Positions 8,982 to 17,167 of a stretch of 64,000 bases of DNA are shown piece by piece (position 1 is the first letter of the stretch; each line of letters begins with the position of its first letter). The notes below the pieces were generated by a model. It worked only from the letters and a program-made list of their open reading frames with translations, was not told the origin of the DNA and made no database searches. Origin of the DNA: Acuticoccus sp. MNP-M23 (GTDB taxonomy: Bacteria > Pseudomonadota > Alphaproteobacteria > Rhizobiales > Amorphaceae). The stretch covers positions 1 to 64,000 of the forward strand of contig NZ_CP133480.1 in the NCBI RefSeq assembly GCF_031195445.1, read 5' to 3'. The position numbers and the translations under genes were made by a program.

Positions 8982-9834
8982 AGCTTTCGGCGCCCCGCGG
9001 CCACGCGCCCGCAAACCCGCACCCCGCCTGTGGCTGGCGGGCGGCTGGCTCTTCATCGTCGCCGCGGCAGCCCTGTTTGCCCCGCTCCTCGCACCGCACG
9101 ACCCGCTGGCGCAGGACCTCTTCCTCAACCGCATGCCGCCCTTCTGGGCCGCAGGGGCCGAACCCGGCTACTGGCTCGGCACCGACAGTCTTGGCCGCGA
9201 TGTCCTGTCGCGCGTCATATACGGTGCGCGGATCGCCTTCATCGTTGCCTTCATTGCCGGCACGGCGGCTTGCATCATCGGCGCGACGCTGGGGTTGCTC
9301 GCCGGCTATTTCGGCGGCTGGACGGACCGTGTGATCTCCCGCATCGTCGACATCTGGATGGCGTTTCCACCCGTCCTCTTCGCAATCCTTCTGGTGGCCG
9401 TGCTCGGCACCGGGCTCTTTTCCGTCATTATCGCCATTGCGGTGATCGACTGGACGCGCTTTTGCCGCGTGGTCCGCGCCGAGGCGATGCAGCAGCGCGC
9501 CATGGAATACGTGGATTCGGCGCGGGTTGCGGGGTTCTCGCGCTGGCGTATCCTGGCGCGCGAGGTCCTCCCCAACGTGATGCCCTCCATCATCGTGCTC
9601 CTGTCGCTGGAAATGGGCATTGCCGTCATCGTCGAGGCGATCCTGTCCTTCGTGAATCTCTCGATCTCGTCGGACTCGCCCACCTGGGGCGGAATGATCG
9701 CCGAGGGCCGCGCGGCCATCTATCAGGCGTGGTGGGTGCTGGTCTTCCCGCTGATTGCCCTGTTCCTCACCGTTCTCGCCTTCAGCCAGTTTGGCGAGGG
9801 GTTGAAGAACCGCTTCGATCCGGTGCTCCAATGA
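8974..9834 (+). CDS. ABC transporter permease, DppC/OppC family
   Basis: The product, 286 residues, is the second permease of the importer. It opens with a cytosolic Pro/Arg-rich tail, TM1 at about residues 24-42, and then the DppC-typical Gly-Thr-Asp-Ser-Leu-Gly-Arg-Asp motif. The EAA loop appears near residue 175 (Ser-Ala-Arg-Val-Ala-Gly, then Val-Leu-Pro-Asn). It overlaps the preceding gene by 8 bp and the following ATPase by 4 bp (ATGA), as expected for subunits made in fixed ratio. Confidence 0.88.
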   Translation: MAEAFGAPRPRARKPAPRLWLAGGWLFIVAAAALFAPLLAPHDPLAQDLFLNRMPPFWAAGAEPGYWLGTDSLGRDVLSRVIYGARIAFIVAFIAGTAACIIGATLGLLAGYFGGWTDRVISRIVDIWMAFPPVLFAILLVAVLGTGLFSVIIAIAVIDWTRFCRVVRAEAMQQRAMEYVDSARVAGFSRWRILAREVLPNVMPSIIVLLSLEMGIAVIVEAILSFVNLSISSDSPTWGGMIAEGRAAIYQAWWVLVFPLIALFLTVLAFSQFGEGLKNRFDPVLQ

Positions 9835-10706
9835 CCGCTGCACTTGCCATCACCAACCTGTCCGTCGCGCTGGGCGGCGACCGGCGGCACCGCCTCCTGC
9901 GCAGCGTGAACCTTTCGGTCGCGCCCGGCGAAGTGCACGGCCTGGTGGGCGAATCGGGCGCCGGCAAGTCGATGATCGGCAAGACGGTGTTCGGCATCCT
10001 GCCGGGGGCGGCACGGGTGGTGGAGGGCGAGATCCGCTTCAACGGCGTCAACCTTCTGGCGCTGGGCAAGAAGGAGCTGCGCACGCTCCGGGGGCGCGAG
10101 ATGGCGCTCATCCCGCAAGACCCCCTCACCGCGCTCAACCCGTCCCGCCGCATCGGCCCGCAGCTCACCGACCGGCTGGTCAGGATTCTCGGCCACACAA
10201 AGGCAGACGCCACCCGCAGAGCCCGCGACCTTCTGGAGGAAGTGCAGATTCGCGATCCGGACCGCGTGATGCGCGCCTATCCGCACGAACTCTCCGGCGG
10301 CATGCGCCAGCGGGTGCTGATTGCCGAAGCCTTTGTCGCCGAACCGAAGCTCATCGTTGCCGACGAACCGACCACCGCGCTCGATGTGACGGTGCAGCGC
10401 AAGATTCTCGGTCTGATTGCCGCCATGCAGGCCCGGCACGGCGCGGCGCTGCTGTTCGTCACCCACGACCTTGGTGTGGTGGCCAAGGTGTGCCAGTCGG
10501 TCTCGGTGCTGTTCGGCGGCCACGTTGTGGAGCAGGGCCGCACCGGCGAAATTCTGGCAGCGCCGCAAACCGCCTACACCCGCGCCCTCCTCGCTGCCAC
10601 GCCGCGCTACGACCGGCCGGACGCCGCATTGACGCCCGTTGCCCCCAAGATCACCGCTGCGCTGACGCTCGACAACGAGTGGGCCGACACCGAGTACGCG
10701 CGATGA
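9831..10706 (+). CDS. ABC transporter ATP-binding protein, DppD/OppD family
   Basis: The product, 291 residues, energises the dipeptide-type importer. Walker A is Gly-Glu-Ser-Gly-Ala-Gly-Lys-Ser near residue 43, the signature Leu-Ser-Gly-Gly-Met near 155, Walker B Leu-Ile-Val-Ala-Asp-Glu near 175 and the His switch near 210. The C-terminal extension holds the Pro-rich oligopeptide-transporter segment but is shorter than in DppD of E. coli and shows none of the clustered Cys of FeS-bearing OppD. The start at 9831 is set by the ATGA overlap with the permease; the frame is open much further upstream, but only as a shadow of the permease gene. Confidence 0.88.
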   Translation: MTAALAITNLSVALGGDRRHRLLRSVNLSVAPGEVHGLVGESGAGKSMIGKTVFGILPGAARVVEGEIRFNGVNLLALGKKELRTLRGREMALIPQDPLTALNPSRRIGPQLTDRLVRILGHTKADATRRARDLLEEVQIRDPDRVMRAYPHELSGGMRQRVLIAEAFVAEPKLIVADEPTTALDVTVQRKILGLIAAMQARHGAALLFVTHDLGVVAKVCQSVSVLFGGHVVEQGRTGEILAAPQTAYTRALLAATPRYDRPDAALTPVAPKITAALTLDNEWADTEYAR

Positions 10707-11506
10707 CGATGTTCAGTGTCGACAATCTCAGCCTTTCCCTGCCCAACCTCAATGCAAAGCGCCCGTTCCGGCCGGCGCCGATGGTGCCGATCCTGCGGGA
10801 CCTTTCCTTTGAAATCCCGGCTGGCGCCTGCGTCGGCATTGTGGGGGAAAGCGGCTCGGGCAAATCCACGCTGGGGCGCACGCTGGTGCGGCTATACGAG
10901 CCCACCGCCGGCAGCGTCGTGTTCGACGGGACCGACATCACGCACCTTTCGCCGGAAGAAATTCGCCCGTTGCGGCGCAACCTTCAGGTGATCTTCCAGG
11001 ACCCCTCCTCCTCCCTCAACCCGCGCCACACGGTTGCGGCGATTGTGGAAGCGCCGCTGCGCCTCCACGGCACCGCCAACCCTGCCGCCGCGGCGCGCGA
11101 GGCGCTCGACGCAGTGGGCCTGTCCGGCGCCTTCGCCGGCCGCTATCCGCACGAACTCTCAGGCGGCCAGCGCCAGCGGGTGGGAATTGCGCGCGCCGTG
11201 GCGCTTCGGCCCAAGTTCATCTTTGCCGACGAGATCGTCTCCGGCCTCGACACCTCCACGCAGGCGCAGGTGATCGCGCTGCTGAAGGATCTGCGCCGCC
11301 ACCTGTCGCTCACCATGGCCTTTGTCAGCCACGACCTGTCGGTGGTGCGCCACCTGTGTGACAGGCTCATCGTGATGAGCGGCGGCGAAATCATCGAAGC
11401 CGGGGACACTGCTGCCATCTTCGACAACCCCCAGCATGCCGAGACCCGCGCCTTGAAAGACGCGATCCCGCTGCCGGAGATCGACGACGCCTGGCTTCAC
11501 GTCTGA
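10703..11506 (+). CDS. ABC transporter ATP-binding protein, DppF/OppF family
   Basis: The product, 267 residues, is the second ATPase of the importer. Walker A is Gly-Glu-Ser-Gly-Ser-Gly-Lys-Ser near residue 48, the Q-loop reads Ile-Phe-Gln-Asp-Pro, the signature Leu-Ser-Gly-Gly-Gln is near 153 and Walker B Phe-Ile-Phe-Ala-Asp-Glu near 173. The ATGA overlap with the previous gene fixes the start. It is the last gene of the operon and converges with the amino acid permease at 11543, 36 bp away. Confidence 0.88.
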   Translation: MTMFSVDNLSLSLPNLNAKRPFRPAPMVPILRDLSFEIPAGACVGIVGESGSGKSTLGRTLVRLYEPTAGSVVFDGTDITHLSPEEIRPLRRNLQVIFQDPSSSLNPRHTVAAIVEAPLRLHGTANPAAAAREALDAVGLSGAFAGRYPHELSGGQRQRVGIARAVALRPKFIFADEIVSGLDTSTQAQVIALLKDLRRHLSLTMAFVSHDLSVVRHLCDRLIVMSGGEIIEAGDTAAIFDNPQHAETRALKDAIPLPEIDDAWLHV

Positions 11507-11542
11507 GGCGGAGCGGCCGCCGGAGCGGCCGAAGCCCCCCGC

Positions 11543-12217
11543 TCAGGCCGTGCGGGCTTTCTTCTGCCGTTCTTCGAGGTAGGAGACCAGACGGACCGCC
11601 GGCCACAGGATGATGAAGTAGATGATTGCCGCCGCAATCAGCGGTGACGGGTTGGCCGTCAGCGCCTGCGCGTCTGTCGCCTGCTTGAGCAGGTCCGGCA
11701 TGGCGACGACCGAGGCAAGGCTGGTATCCTTGGCAATCGCGACGCAGTTGGACGTTTGCGGCGGGATCGCCACCCGCACCGCCTGCGGCAGAACCACTTT
11801 CCACAGCGTCACCGGGAAGGGCAGCCCCAGCGCCCGTGCCGCCTCGAACTGGCCTTCCGGCAGGCTCTGGATCCCGGCGCGGAAACACTCTGCCGTGAAC
11901 GCCGCCAGCACAAGCGAAAGCGCCATCACCGCGGAGGCGAACGGCGAAAACACGATGCCCACAAATGGCAGCGCGTAGTAGATGACCACAAGCAGGACGA
12001 GGATCGGCAGCGCCCGGAACGCGTCGATCAGGAAGATGGCCAGCCACCTGAGCGGCTTGGGCGCATAAAGTTTCATCAGGCACCAGATGATGCCCATGGT
12101 CACGCCGAGAATGATGGTGGTGACCGACAGGAGTGCCGTATTGATGAGACCCTGCCAAAGCATTGGCAGGGTCCGCAGCATCACTTCTGTATTAAAGAAG
12201 GTCTCGAAAAGGCCCAT
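11543..12217 (-). CDS. Polar amino acid ABC transporter permease (HisM/GlnP type)
   Basis: The product, 224 residues, is an inner-membrane permease of the PAAT family. TMs are predicted near 20-45, 55-80, 85-105, 150-170 and 190-212. The EAA loop lies near residue 125-145 (Glu-Ala-Ala-Arg-Ala-Leu-Gly, then Val-Val-Leu-Pro-Gln-Ala). It starts one base inside the stop of the binding-protein gene (TAATG), so they form one operon. No second permease and no ATPase follow: the next gene downstream is on the other strand. The transporter must be a homodimer using an ATPase encoded elsewhere. Confidence 0.88.
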   Translation of the reverse strand: MGLFETFFNTEVMLRTLPMLWQGLINTALLSVTTIILGVTMGIIWCLMKLYAPKPLRWLAIFLIDAFRALPILVLLVVIYYALPFVGIVFSPFASAVMALSLVLAAFTAECFRAGIQSLPEGQFEAARALGLPFPVTLWKVVLPQAVRVAIPPQTSNCVAIAKDTSLASVVAMPDLLKQATDAQALTANPSPLIAAAIIYFIILWPAVRLVSYLEERQKKARTA

Positions 12218-13005
12218 TATTCAGCGGTCGGAATGTCCAGAACGGTGACCGTGCTGGTCCCTTCCATCGGGGGAACGCCGAACCACTTCTCGTGGATCTG
12301 TGCCAGGAAGCCTTCTTCCTTCAGTTCGGTGATCGCGTCGGATGCCTTCTGCGTCCACGGGGAGTCCTTTGCCAGCATGATGGCGTAGCGGTCCCCGGTG
12401 GAGATGGTCTCGCCAGTGGTCATCCCCTTCATTTCCTTGAAGGCGAACAGCATGCCCGGAAGGTCGGTGACCACGGCGGCGACACGGCCGTTCTGCGCAT
12501 CCAGCAGCATCTGCGTGTTGGTGTCATAACCGCGGATCGCGCCGATCTTGTACTGCTCGCCATATTCGCGCGCCCACTTGTCGCCGGTGGAGGCCGACAG
12601 GACGCCGACGTCCTTGCCTTCGAGGTCGGCAAGCGTGGCGGCGCCGGTGCCTTCCTTCAGGCCGAGTGCCAGGTCGGCATCATAGTAGCCCTGGGTGAAA
12701 TCCTGGTTCTGGAGCCGGTCGTTGGTGATGGTGATCGAGGAGATCGCCATGTCGATCCGGCCCGAATTGGTGGCGGCGAACAGCGCCTGGAAGCCGGTGT
12801 CCTGATAGTCCACGTCAACGCCCAATTTTTCGGCAATTGCGTTGACGAGGTCCACCTCGAACCCCTCGAACGAACCGTCGGGCTGCTTGACCTCCCAGGG
12901 CGGGTTGGCCGGATAGACGCCAACTGTCAGCGTTTCGGCCGAGGCGCTGGCCGCAAAGCCTGCTGCCATGACCGACAGGGCCACCGCTGCTATCATCTTA
13001 CGCAT
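12217..13005 (-). CDS. Amino acid ABC transporter periplasmic binding protein
   Basis: The product, 262 residues, is a family-3 solute-binding protein exported by a Sec signal peptide (residues 1-23, cut after Ala-Ser-Ala). The mature part opens with Leu-Thr-Val-Gly-Val-Tyr-Pro, followed by Glu-Gly-Phe-Glu-Val-Asp-Leu, which is the ligand lobe 1 signature, and Arg-Ile-Asp-Met-Ala-Ile-Ser-Ser. The ATG at 13005 has a GGGGAG ribosome site eight bases upstream; a TTG one codon earlier is less likely. The adjacent permease completes a two-gene unit. The ligand is probably a polar or acidic amino acid or an opine-like compound. Confidence 0.88.
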   Translation of the reverse strand: MRKMIAAVALSVMAAGFAASASAETLTVGVYPANPPWEVKQPDGSFEGFEVDLVNAIAEKLGVDVDYQDTGFQALFAATNSGRIDMAISSITITNDRLQNQDFTQGYYDADLALGLKEGTGAATLADLEGKDVGVLSASTGDKWAREYGEQYKIGAIRGYDTNTQMLLDAQNGRVAAVVTDLPGMLFAFKEMKGMTTGETISTGDRYAIMLAKDSPWTQKASDAITELKEEGFLAQIHEKWFGVPPMEGTSTVTVLDIPTAE

Positions 13006-13141
13006 CAACTACTCCCCTTTGTTATCGCCACCTGATCGGGGCGCTGACCCGAGCTTCGTGGCGAAGTTGAATTGATGCAAGTGCATTCATCGGGCCAGTC
13101 GGAGTGTGAACCTCATCTTCTTCCGCACGGCACCAAATTGT

Positions 13142-13157
13142 GGTCCAACGTTGGACC
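13142..13157 (+). promoter_or_regulatory. Perfect 16-bp palindrome, likely operator
   Basis: GGTCCAACGTTGGACC is its own reverse complement. It lies 28 bases before the HAD hydrolase start and 137 bases before the binding-protein start, in the divergent promoter region. The GGTCC/GGACC half-sites resemble those bound by GntR-type dimers. No regulator gene is next to it. Confidence 0.5.
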
Positions 13158-13185
13158 GGCACACCGACCGACGTTAAGAGACCCC

Positions 13186-13902
13186 ATGACCCTGACTGAC
13201 TTCGACGCCCTCAGCTTCGATTGCTACGGAACCCTGATTGACTGGGAAAGCGGGATGGTCGCCGGCCTCGCGCCCCTCACCCGGCAGGTCGAGAACCTGT
13301 CCCGCAACGCCATTCTGGAAGCCCATGCGCAGGCTGAATCCAGCCAGCAGGCGCAGACGCCGGGGATGCGCTACAGCGATCTCCTTGCCGTGGTCTACAA
13401 GCGCCTGGCCGAACGCTGGGGCGTGTCCGCCACCCATGCCGAATGCCTGACCTATGGCGCATCGGTGAAGGACTGGCCTGCCTTCCCGGACAGCGCGGAC
13501 GCCCTCGCCTACCTCAAGCAACACTACAAGCTGATCATCCTGTCCAACGTCGACAACGCGTCGTTTGCGGGTTCGAACGAGCGGCTGGGCGTGACGTTCG
13601 ATGCCATCTATTCGGCCGAGGATGTCGGCGCCTACAAACCGTCCGACCGCAATTTCGAGTACATGCTCGACCGGCTGCCGCAGATCGGCGTGGAACGGCC
13701 GCGGCTCCTGCATGTGGCGGAGAGCATGTTCCACGACCATGTGCCCGCCAAGCGGCACGGTCTCACCAATTGCTGGATCTACCGCCGCCATGACGACGAA
13801 GGCTTCGGCGCAACCATGAACCCCGGCGAAATGCCGGCGGTGGACATGCGCTTCAATTCGATGGCCGAGCTTGCCGACGCGCACCGGGCTGCGCGCGGCT
13901 GA
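13186..13902 (+). CDS. HAD-superfamily hydrolase, haloacid dehalogenase type II-like
   Basis: The product, 238 residues, belongs to the L-2-haloacid dehalogenase branch of HAD enzymes. Motif I is Phe-Asp-Cys-Tyr-Gly-Thr-Leu with the nucleophile Asp at residue 12, motif II is Ile-Leu-Ser-Asn near 117, the motif III Lys is in Tyr-Lys-Pro-Ser near 150, and motif IV is represented by Glu-Ser-Met-Phe-His-Asp near 175. The second Asp typical of HAD phosphatases (two residues after the nucleophile) is Tyr here, which fits dehalogenases rather than phosphatases. It diverges from an amino acid uptake operon, so an organic-acid or amino-acid-derived substrate is plausible. The frame is open further upstream, but the ATG at 13186 fits the family start. 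Confidence 0.8.
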   Translation: MTLTDFDALSFDCYGTLIDWESGMVAGLAPLTRQVENLSRNAILEAHAQAESSQQAQTPGMRYSDLLAVVYKRLAERWGVSATHAECLTYGASVKDWPAFPDSADALAYLKQHYKLIILSNVDNASFAGSNERLGVTFDAIYSAEDVGAYKPSDRNFEYMLDRLPQIGVERPRLLHVAESMFHDHVPAKRHGLTNCWIYRRHDDEGFGATMNPGEMPAVDMRFNSMAELADAHRAARG

Positions 13903-13914
13903 GGCCCTCCCCCG

Positions 13915-15144
13915 TCAGGTGACGGCGGCGCGGCGGTGGAACTCCGGCGTATCCCATGCGCCGGTATCCAGAATCTCGGCGAGGATCTCCACCGCGTCGA
14001 ACACGTCGGCAAAGCGGGTGTAGAGCGGCGTCATGCCGAAGCGCAGGATGTCCGGCGCGCGGAAATCACCGATCACGCCGCGGGCAATGAGCGCCTGCAT
14101 GATGGCATAGCCCCCCTCGTGCCGGAACGAGACCTGGCTGCCGCGCACGGCCGCATCGCGCGGGCTTGCCAGCGTCAGCGACGGACAGCGCGCCGCCACC
14201 AGCTCGATCATCAGGTCGCACAGTGCTGCGGATTTTTTCGCAATTGCCGCAAGGTCCACACCGTCAAAAGCGGACAATGCCGCCTCCAGCGCGGTCATCG
14301 ACAGGACGGGCGCGGTGCCGGTGATGAAGCGTTTCACGCCCTCTGCGGGGCGAAACTGCGTCTCGAACGCAAAGGGGGCAGCGTGGCCGAACCAGCCGCG
14401 CAGTGCAGGCATCACGGTCTGGTGGCGCGGCGCGGCCCACAGGAATGCCGGAGCGCCGGGGCCGCCGTTCAGATATTTGTAACCGCAGCCTATCGCGAAA
14501 TCGGCATCCGCGCCGGCAAGGTCGACCGGAAATGCGCCGGCCGAATGGGCAAGGTCCCACGCCATGATGGCACCGGCGGCGTGAACCTTCTCGGTGAGGG
14601 CTGCCATGTCGTGCTTTGCGCCGGTGCGGTAGTCCACCTGCGTCACCATCACCACGGCGGTGTCGTCTGCCAGCGCGGCCTCCACATCGTCCACCAGCCG
14701 CAGTTCTGCACCGCGCAGGGCGCCGACGCCCTGCGCGATATAAAGGTCGGTCGGGAAATTGCCGGGCTCGGAAAGGATCACGTTGCGCTCCTCCCCGGCC
14801 TTGTCGAGCGCCGCCGACAACACCTTGAAGAGGTTGATGGAGGTGGAATCCCCCACCGCCACATCCGCCGCATCAACACCGATGAGGGGTGCGATCTTCG
14901 CAGCGATCCGCGCCGGCAGGTCGATCCATCCGGCCGTGTTCCACGACCGGATCAGCCCGTCCGCCCATTCGGCATTCACCGCTTCGGCAACCCGCGCCTG
15001 CGCAGCCTTCGTCAGCGGCCCCAGCGAATTGCCGTCGAGGTAGAGGACGCCCTCGGGCAGGATGAACCGGTCGCGATGGCCGGCCAGCTGATCGGCCCGG
15101 TCCAGCGCCTCGGCCTCGGCGCGGGTGGTGGCGGTTGCAGTCAC
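13915..15144 (-). CDS. kynU: Kynureninase
   Basis: The product, 409 residues, is a PLP enzyme that cleaves kynurenine (or 3-hydroxykynurenine) to anthranilate and alanine. Family marks are Tyr-Leu-Asp-Gly-Asn-Ser-Leu-Gly-Pro near 35, Gly-Asp-Ser-Thr-Ser-Ile-Asn near 98, Trp-Asp-Leu-Ala-His-Ser-Ala-Gly near 195 and the PLP lysine in Gly-Cys-Gly-Tyr-Lys-Tyr-Leu-Asn-Gly-Gly near 223. It starts with GTG overlapping the TfoX gene's stop by 4 bp (GTGA), so it is the third gene of a coupled operon. No kynA or kynB is in the window. Confidence 0.95.
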   Translation of the reverse strand: MTATATTRAEAEALDRADQLAGHRDRFILPEGVLYLDGNSLGPLTKAAQARVAEAVNAEWADGLIRSWNTAGWIDLPARIAAKIAPLIGVDAADVAVGDSTSINLFKVLSAALDKAGEERNVILSEPGNFPTDLYIAQGVGALRGAELRLVDDVEAALADDTAVVMVTQVDYRTGAKHDMAALTEKVHAAGAIMAWDLAHSAGAFPVDLAGADADFAIGCGYKYLNGGPGAPAFLWAAPRHQTVMPALRGWFGHAAPFAFETQFRPAEGVKRFITGTAPVLSMTALEAALSAFDGVDLAAIAKKSAALCDLMIELVAARCPSLTLASPRDAAVRGSQVSFRHEGGYAIMQALIARGVIGDFRAPDILRFGMTPLYTRFADVFDAVEILAEILDTGAWDTPEFHRRAAVT

Positions 15145-15500
15145 GTTTTTCCTTTCCGGGGCACGGTCTTCTTCGCGCGTTTGGGCGTGCCGGCTCTGGC
15201 GGCAGCGGCAAAGGCCAGCTCGGCATAATGCGCCAGAATGCCGGTGTCGTCATACGCATCAGGCGGCAAGCGCCAATAGGGCATCTTCACGGTTTTCTCG
15301 CCCTTCTCGTACACCCACTGGACCGAGGGCGCGGCGCGAAATTCGGCCTCCGTCTTCTCGTCCACCTTCAAATATAGTTCATCGCCCACCACCACGGCAA
15401 AGATCCGCCCGTCCCGGTAAACGCCGAAACCGCCGAACATCCGGCGCACCGCAACCGGCCCGACGGGCGCAAACAGGTCCTGAAGGTCGGCTTCCGTCAC
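15141..15500 (-). CDS. TfoX N-terminal domain protein
   Basis: The product, 119 residues, consists of a TfoX-N domain: Arg-Arg-Met-Phe-Gly-Gly-Phe-Gly-Val-Tyr near residue 20, Glu-Leu-Tyr-Leu-Lys-Val-Asp near 47 and Met-Pro-Tyr-Trp-Arg-Leu-Pro near 80, then a Lys/Arg-rich tail. Stand-alone TfoX-N proteins are common in alphaproteobacteria and their function is not settled; TfoX in gammaproteobacteria regulates competence. The frame extends to 15575, but the GTG at 15500 overlaps the upstream stop as GTGA and gives the normal domain start. It sits between a PEP-mutase-like enzyme and kynureninase. Confidence 0.85.
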   Translation of the reverse strand: MTEADLQDLFAPVGPVAVRRMFGGFGVYRDGRIFAVVVGDELYLKVDEKTEAEFRAAPSVQWVYEKGEKTVKMPYWRLPPDAYDDTGILAHYAELAFAAAARAGTPKRAKKTVPRKGKT

Positions 15501-16324
15501 ACGCCGCTCTCCGGCATCAGCGCGTCGAACACGTCCGACGGTGGCATGGTGCCGAACGCGGCACTGCCTTCGCAAAGGCGCCCGACGTCGGCAAAGAAGG
15601 TTCCGAACGCCTTCTTGTAGAGCGCAGAGCCCACGGTGACCCGCTTCACGCCGAGCGCTGCCAACGCGCCAAGATCGTTGCTGACGCCGCCGGCCCCGGC
15701 AATCACGCTCAGCGGCCGGTCCGTCAGTGCCACGAGCGCGGCCACCTCCTCCGGATCGGTGAGGCCCGGTGCGTAGAGCACATCGGACCCGGCCTCTGCG
15801 TAGGCCTTCAGCCGGGATTTCACGACCTCGAAGGGGTTGGCCACGCCTTCAAGATAGGCTTCGCAGCGGCCGGTGAGGACGAAATCGCCACCCCCGCTGT
15901 CGATGGCGTTGCGCGCAGCTTCCAGGCGGCGGCAGGCGTCCGCCTCACTGTAGAGCGGCTCGATGCCGCCCTTCAGCACGTCTTCGATGGAGCAGCCCGC
16001 GACCCCGGCGTCCATGGCGGCCCGGATCGTTTCTCCCACCTCGGCGGGCGTTTCGCCATAACCGCTTTCAAAATCGCCGTTCACCGGCAATCCGGTCTGC
16101 GCGCCGATCATGGCAGCGTGGGCAATCGCCTCCGCGCGGGTGATGCCGCCATCGCGCTTGCCGAGGGACCACGCGAGGGCTGCCGACGACGTGGCCAGCG
16201 CCTTGAAGCCCTGGCTCGCCAGATGGCGGGCGGACGCGCCGTCCCACGGGTTGGGCGTCGCAAAAAAATTCTGGTGCAGCGCGCGAAACCGGCTCGCAGC
16301 ATCCGTCCCCGTCAACTCGGCCAT
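15497..16324 (-). CDS. Isocitrate lyase / PEP mutase family protein
   Basis: The product, 275 residues, is a TIM-barrel enzyme of the ICL/PEP-mutase superfamily, close to the carboxyvinyl-carboxyphosphonate phosphorylmutase and oxaloacetate-decarboxylase-like group. It shows Trp-Asp-Gly-Ala-Ser-Ala-Arg near 28, Pro-Val-Asn-Gly-Asp-Phe-Glu-Ser-Gly-Tyr (metal-binding Asp) near 80 and Gly-Cys-Ser-Ile-Glu-Asp near 110. The classical Lys-Lys-Cys-Gly-His motif of isocitrate lyase is absent, so it is not a glyoxylate-cycle enzyme. The ATG at 16324 has a GGGAG site upstream. It heads the three-gene operon with TfoX-N and kynU. The exact C-C or C-P bond cleaved cannot be inferred. Confidence 0.8.
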   Translation of the reverse strand: MAELTGTDAASRFRALHQNFFATPNPWDGASARHLASQGFKALATSSAALAWSLGKRDGGITRAEAIAHAAMIGAQTGLPVNGDFESGYGETPAEVGETIRAAMDAGVAGCSIEDVLKGGIEPLYSEADACRRLEAARNAIDSGGGDFVLTGRCEAYLEGVANPFEVVKSRLKAYAEAGSDVLYAPGLTDPEEVAALVALTDRPLSVIAGAGGVSNDLGALAALGVKRVTVGSALYKKAFGTFFADVGRLCEGSAAFGTMPPSDVFDALMPESGV

Positions 16325-16410
16325 CGGTGGTCTCCCTTGCAACGCGCCTGATCCTAAGGCCGGCGCCGCCCAAGGGAAGAGCGCACCGCTGCGCAGCACG
16401 GGCAAGGCAC

Positions 16411-16449
16411 AACAAAAAAGCCCCGGCGGGATGGACCCGCCGAGGCTTA
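16411..16449 (-). terminator. Rho-independent terminator of the PfpI-family gene
   Basis: On the minus strand a stem of CGGCGGG pairs with CCCGCCG around a 5-base loop, with a further GCC/GGC extension, and is followed by a run of six T. It lies 24 bp after the stop of the gene at 16473. Confidence 0.8.
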
Positions 16450-16472
16450 ATTCTATGTCGGCTGAAGGCGCC

Positions 16473-17033
16473 TTACGCCGCGGCGCGCTGGTGGCGGCCT
16501 TCGCTCACTTCCTCGATGATCTTGGCCACAAAAGCGTCGATGTCACCGGGCTTGCGCGAGGTGATCAGCGCTTCGTCGCACACCACCTCGGAGTCTTCCC
16601 ACTTGCCGCCGGCGTTGATCACGTCGGTCTTGATCGAGCTGTAGGAGGTGACGTTGCGCCCCTTGATGACACCGGCCTCGATCAGAAGCCAAGGCGCATG
16701 GCAGATGGCGGCGAGGGTCTTGCCGGTGTTGTAGAAGTCGTGGACAAAGCGAACGGCTTTTTCCTCAACCCGCAGGAGATCCGGGTTGATCTGGCCGCCC
16801 GGCAGGACGAGGCCGTCAAAGTCGGTCACCGCCACCTCGTCGAGGGTCTTGTCGACGGTCACGGCTTCGCCCCAGTCGGTCTTGTCCCAGCTCTTGATTT
16901 CGCCCTTTTCGAGCGAGACCACGGTCACCGTGGCGCCGGCCGCCTCAAGCTGCCGCTTGGGCTCGAACAGTTCGGACTTTTCAAACCCGTCGGTTGCGAG
17001 AATGGCGATCCTGGCTTTATCGATAGCAGTCAT
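16473..17033 (-). CDS. PfpI/DJ-1 family protein, type 1 glutamine amidotransferase-like
   Basis: The product, 186 residues, has the DJ-1/PfpI flavodoxin-like fold. The nucleophilic Cys lies in Ala-Ile-Cys-His-Ala-Pro-Trp near residue 110 and the elbow Glu in Asp-Gly-Phe-Glu-Lys-Ser-Glu near 18. Members act as deglycases, chaperones or proteases depending on subgroup; the Cys-His-Ala-Pro form matches the PfpI/YhbO-type stress proteins. A GGAAGG site precedes the ATG. It stands alone with its own terminator. Confidence 0.88.
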   Translation of the reverse strand: MTAIDKARIAILATDGFEKSELFEPKRQLEAAGATVTVVSLEKGEIKSWDKTDWGEAVTVDKTLDEVAVTDFDGLVLPGGQINPDLLRVEEKAVRFVHDFYNTGKTLAAICHAPWLLIEAGVIKGRNVTSYSSIKTDVINAGGKWEDSEVVCDEALITSRKPGDIDAFVAKIIEEVSEGRHQRAAA

Positions 17034-17167
17034 TGTAAATCCTTCCGTCTGGTGCGTTGGCGGGGCCTGCTGCCTGTACGGCGCTGGCCTCCCGCCGCTT
17101 CACGCATTCGGGAAGTGAACGCGCTCCCCCACCGCCGGCGTTCCATTCGATTGTGCGCGACACTTCG

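Noticed and set aside
15141-15500. TfoX-N gene as evidence for a natural competence locus together with comF
   Set aside because: comF is far away (28162), and neither pilus genes nor comEC/dprA are in the window. Stand-alone TfoX-N proteins are common without competence.
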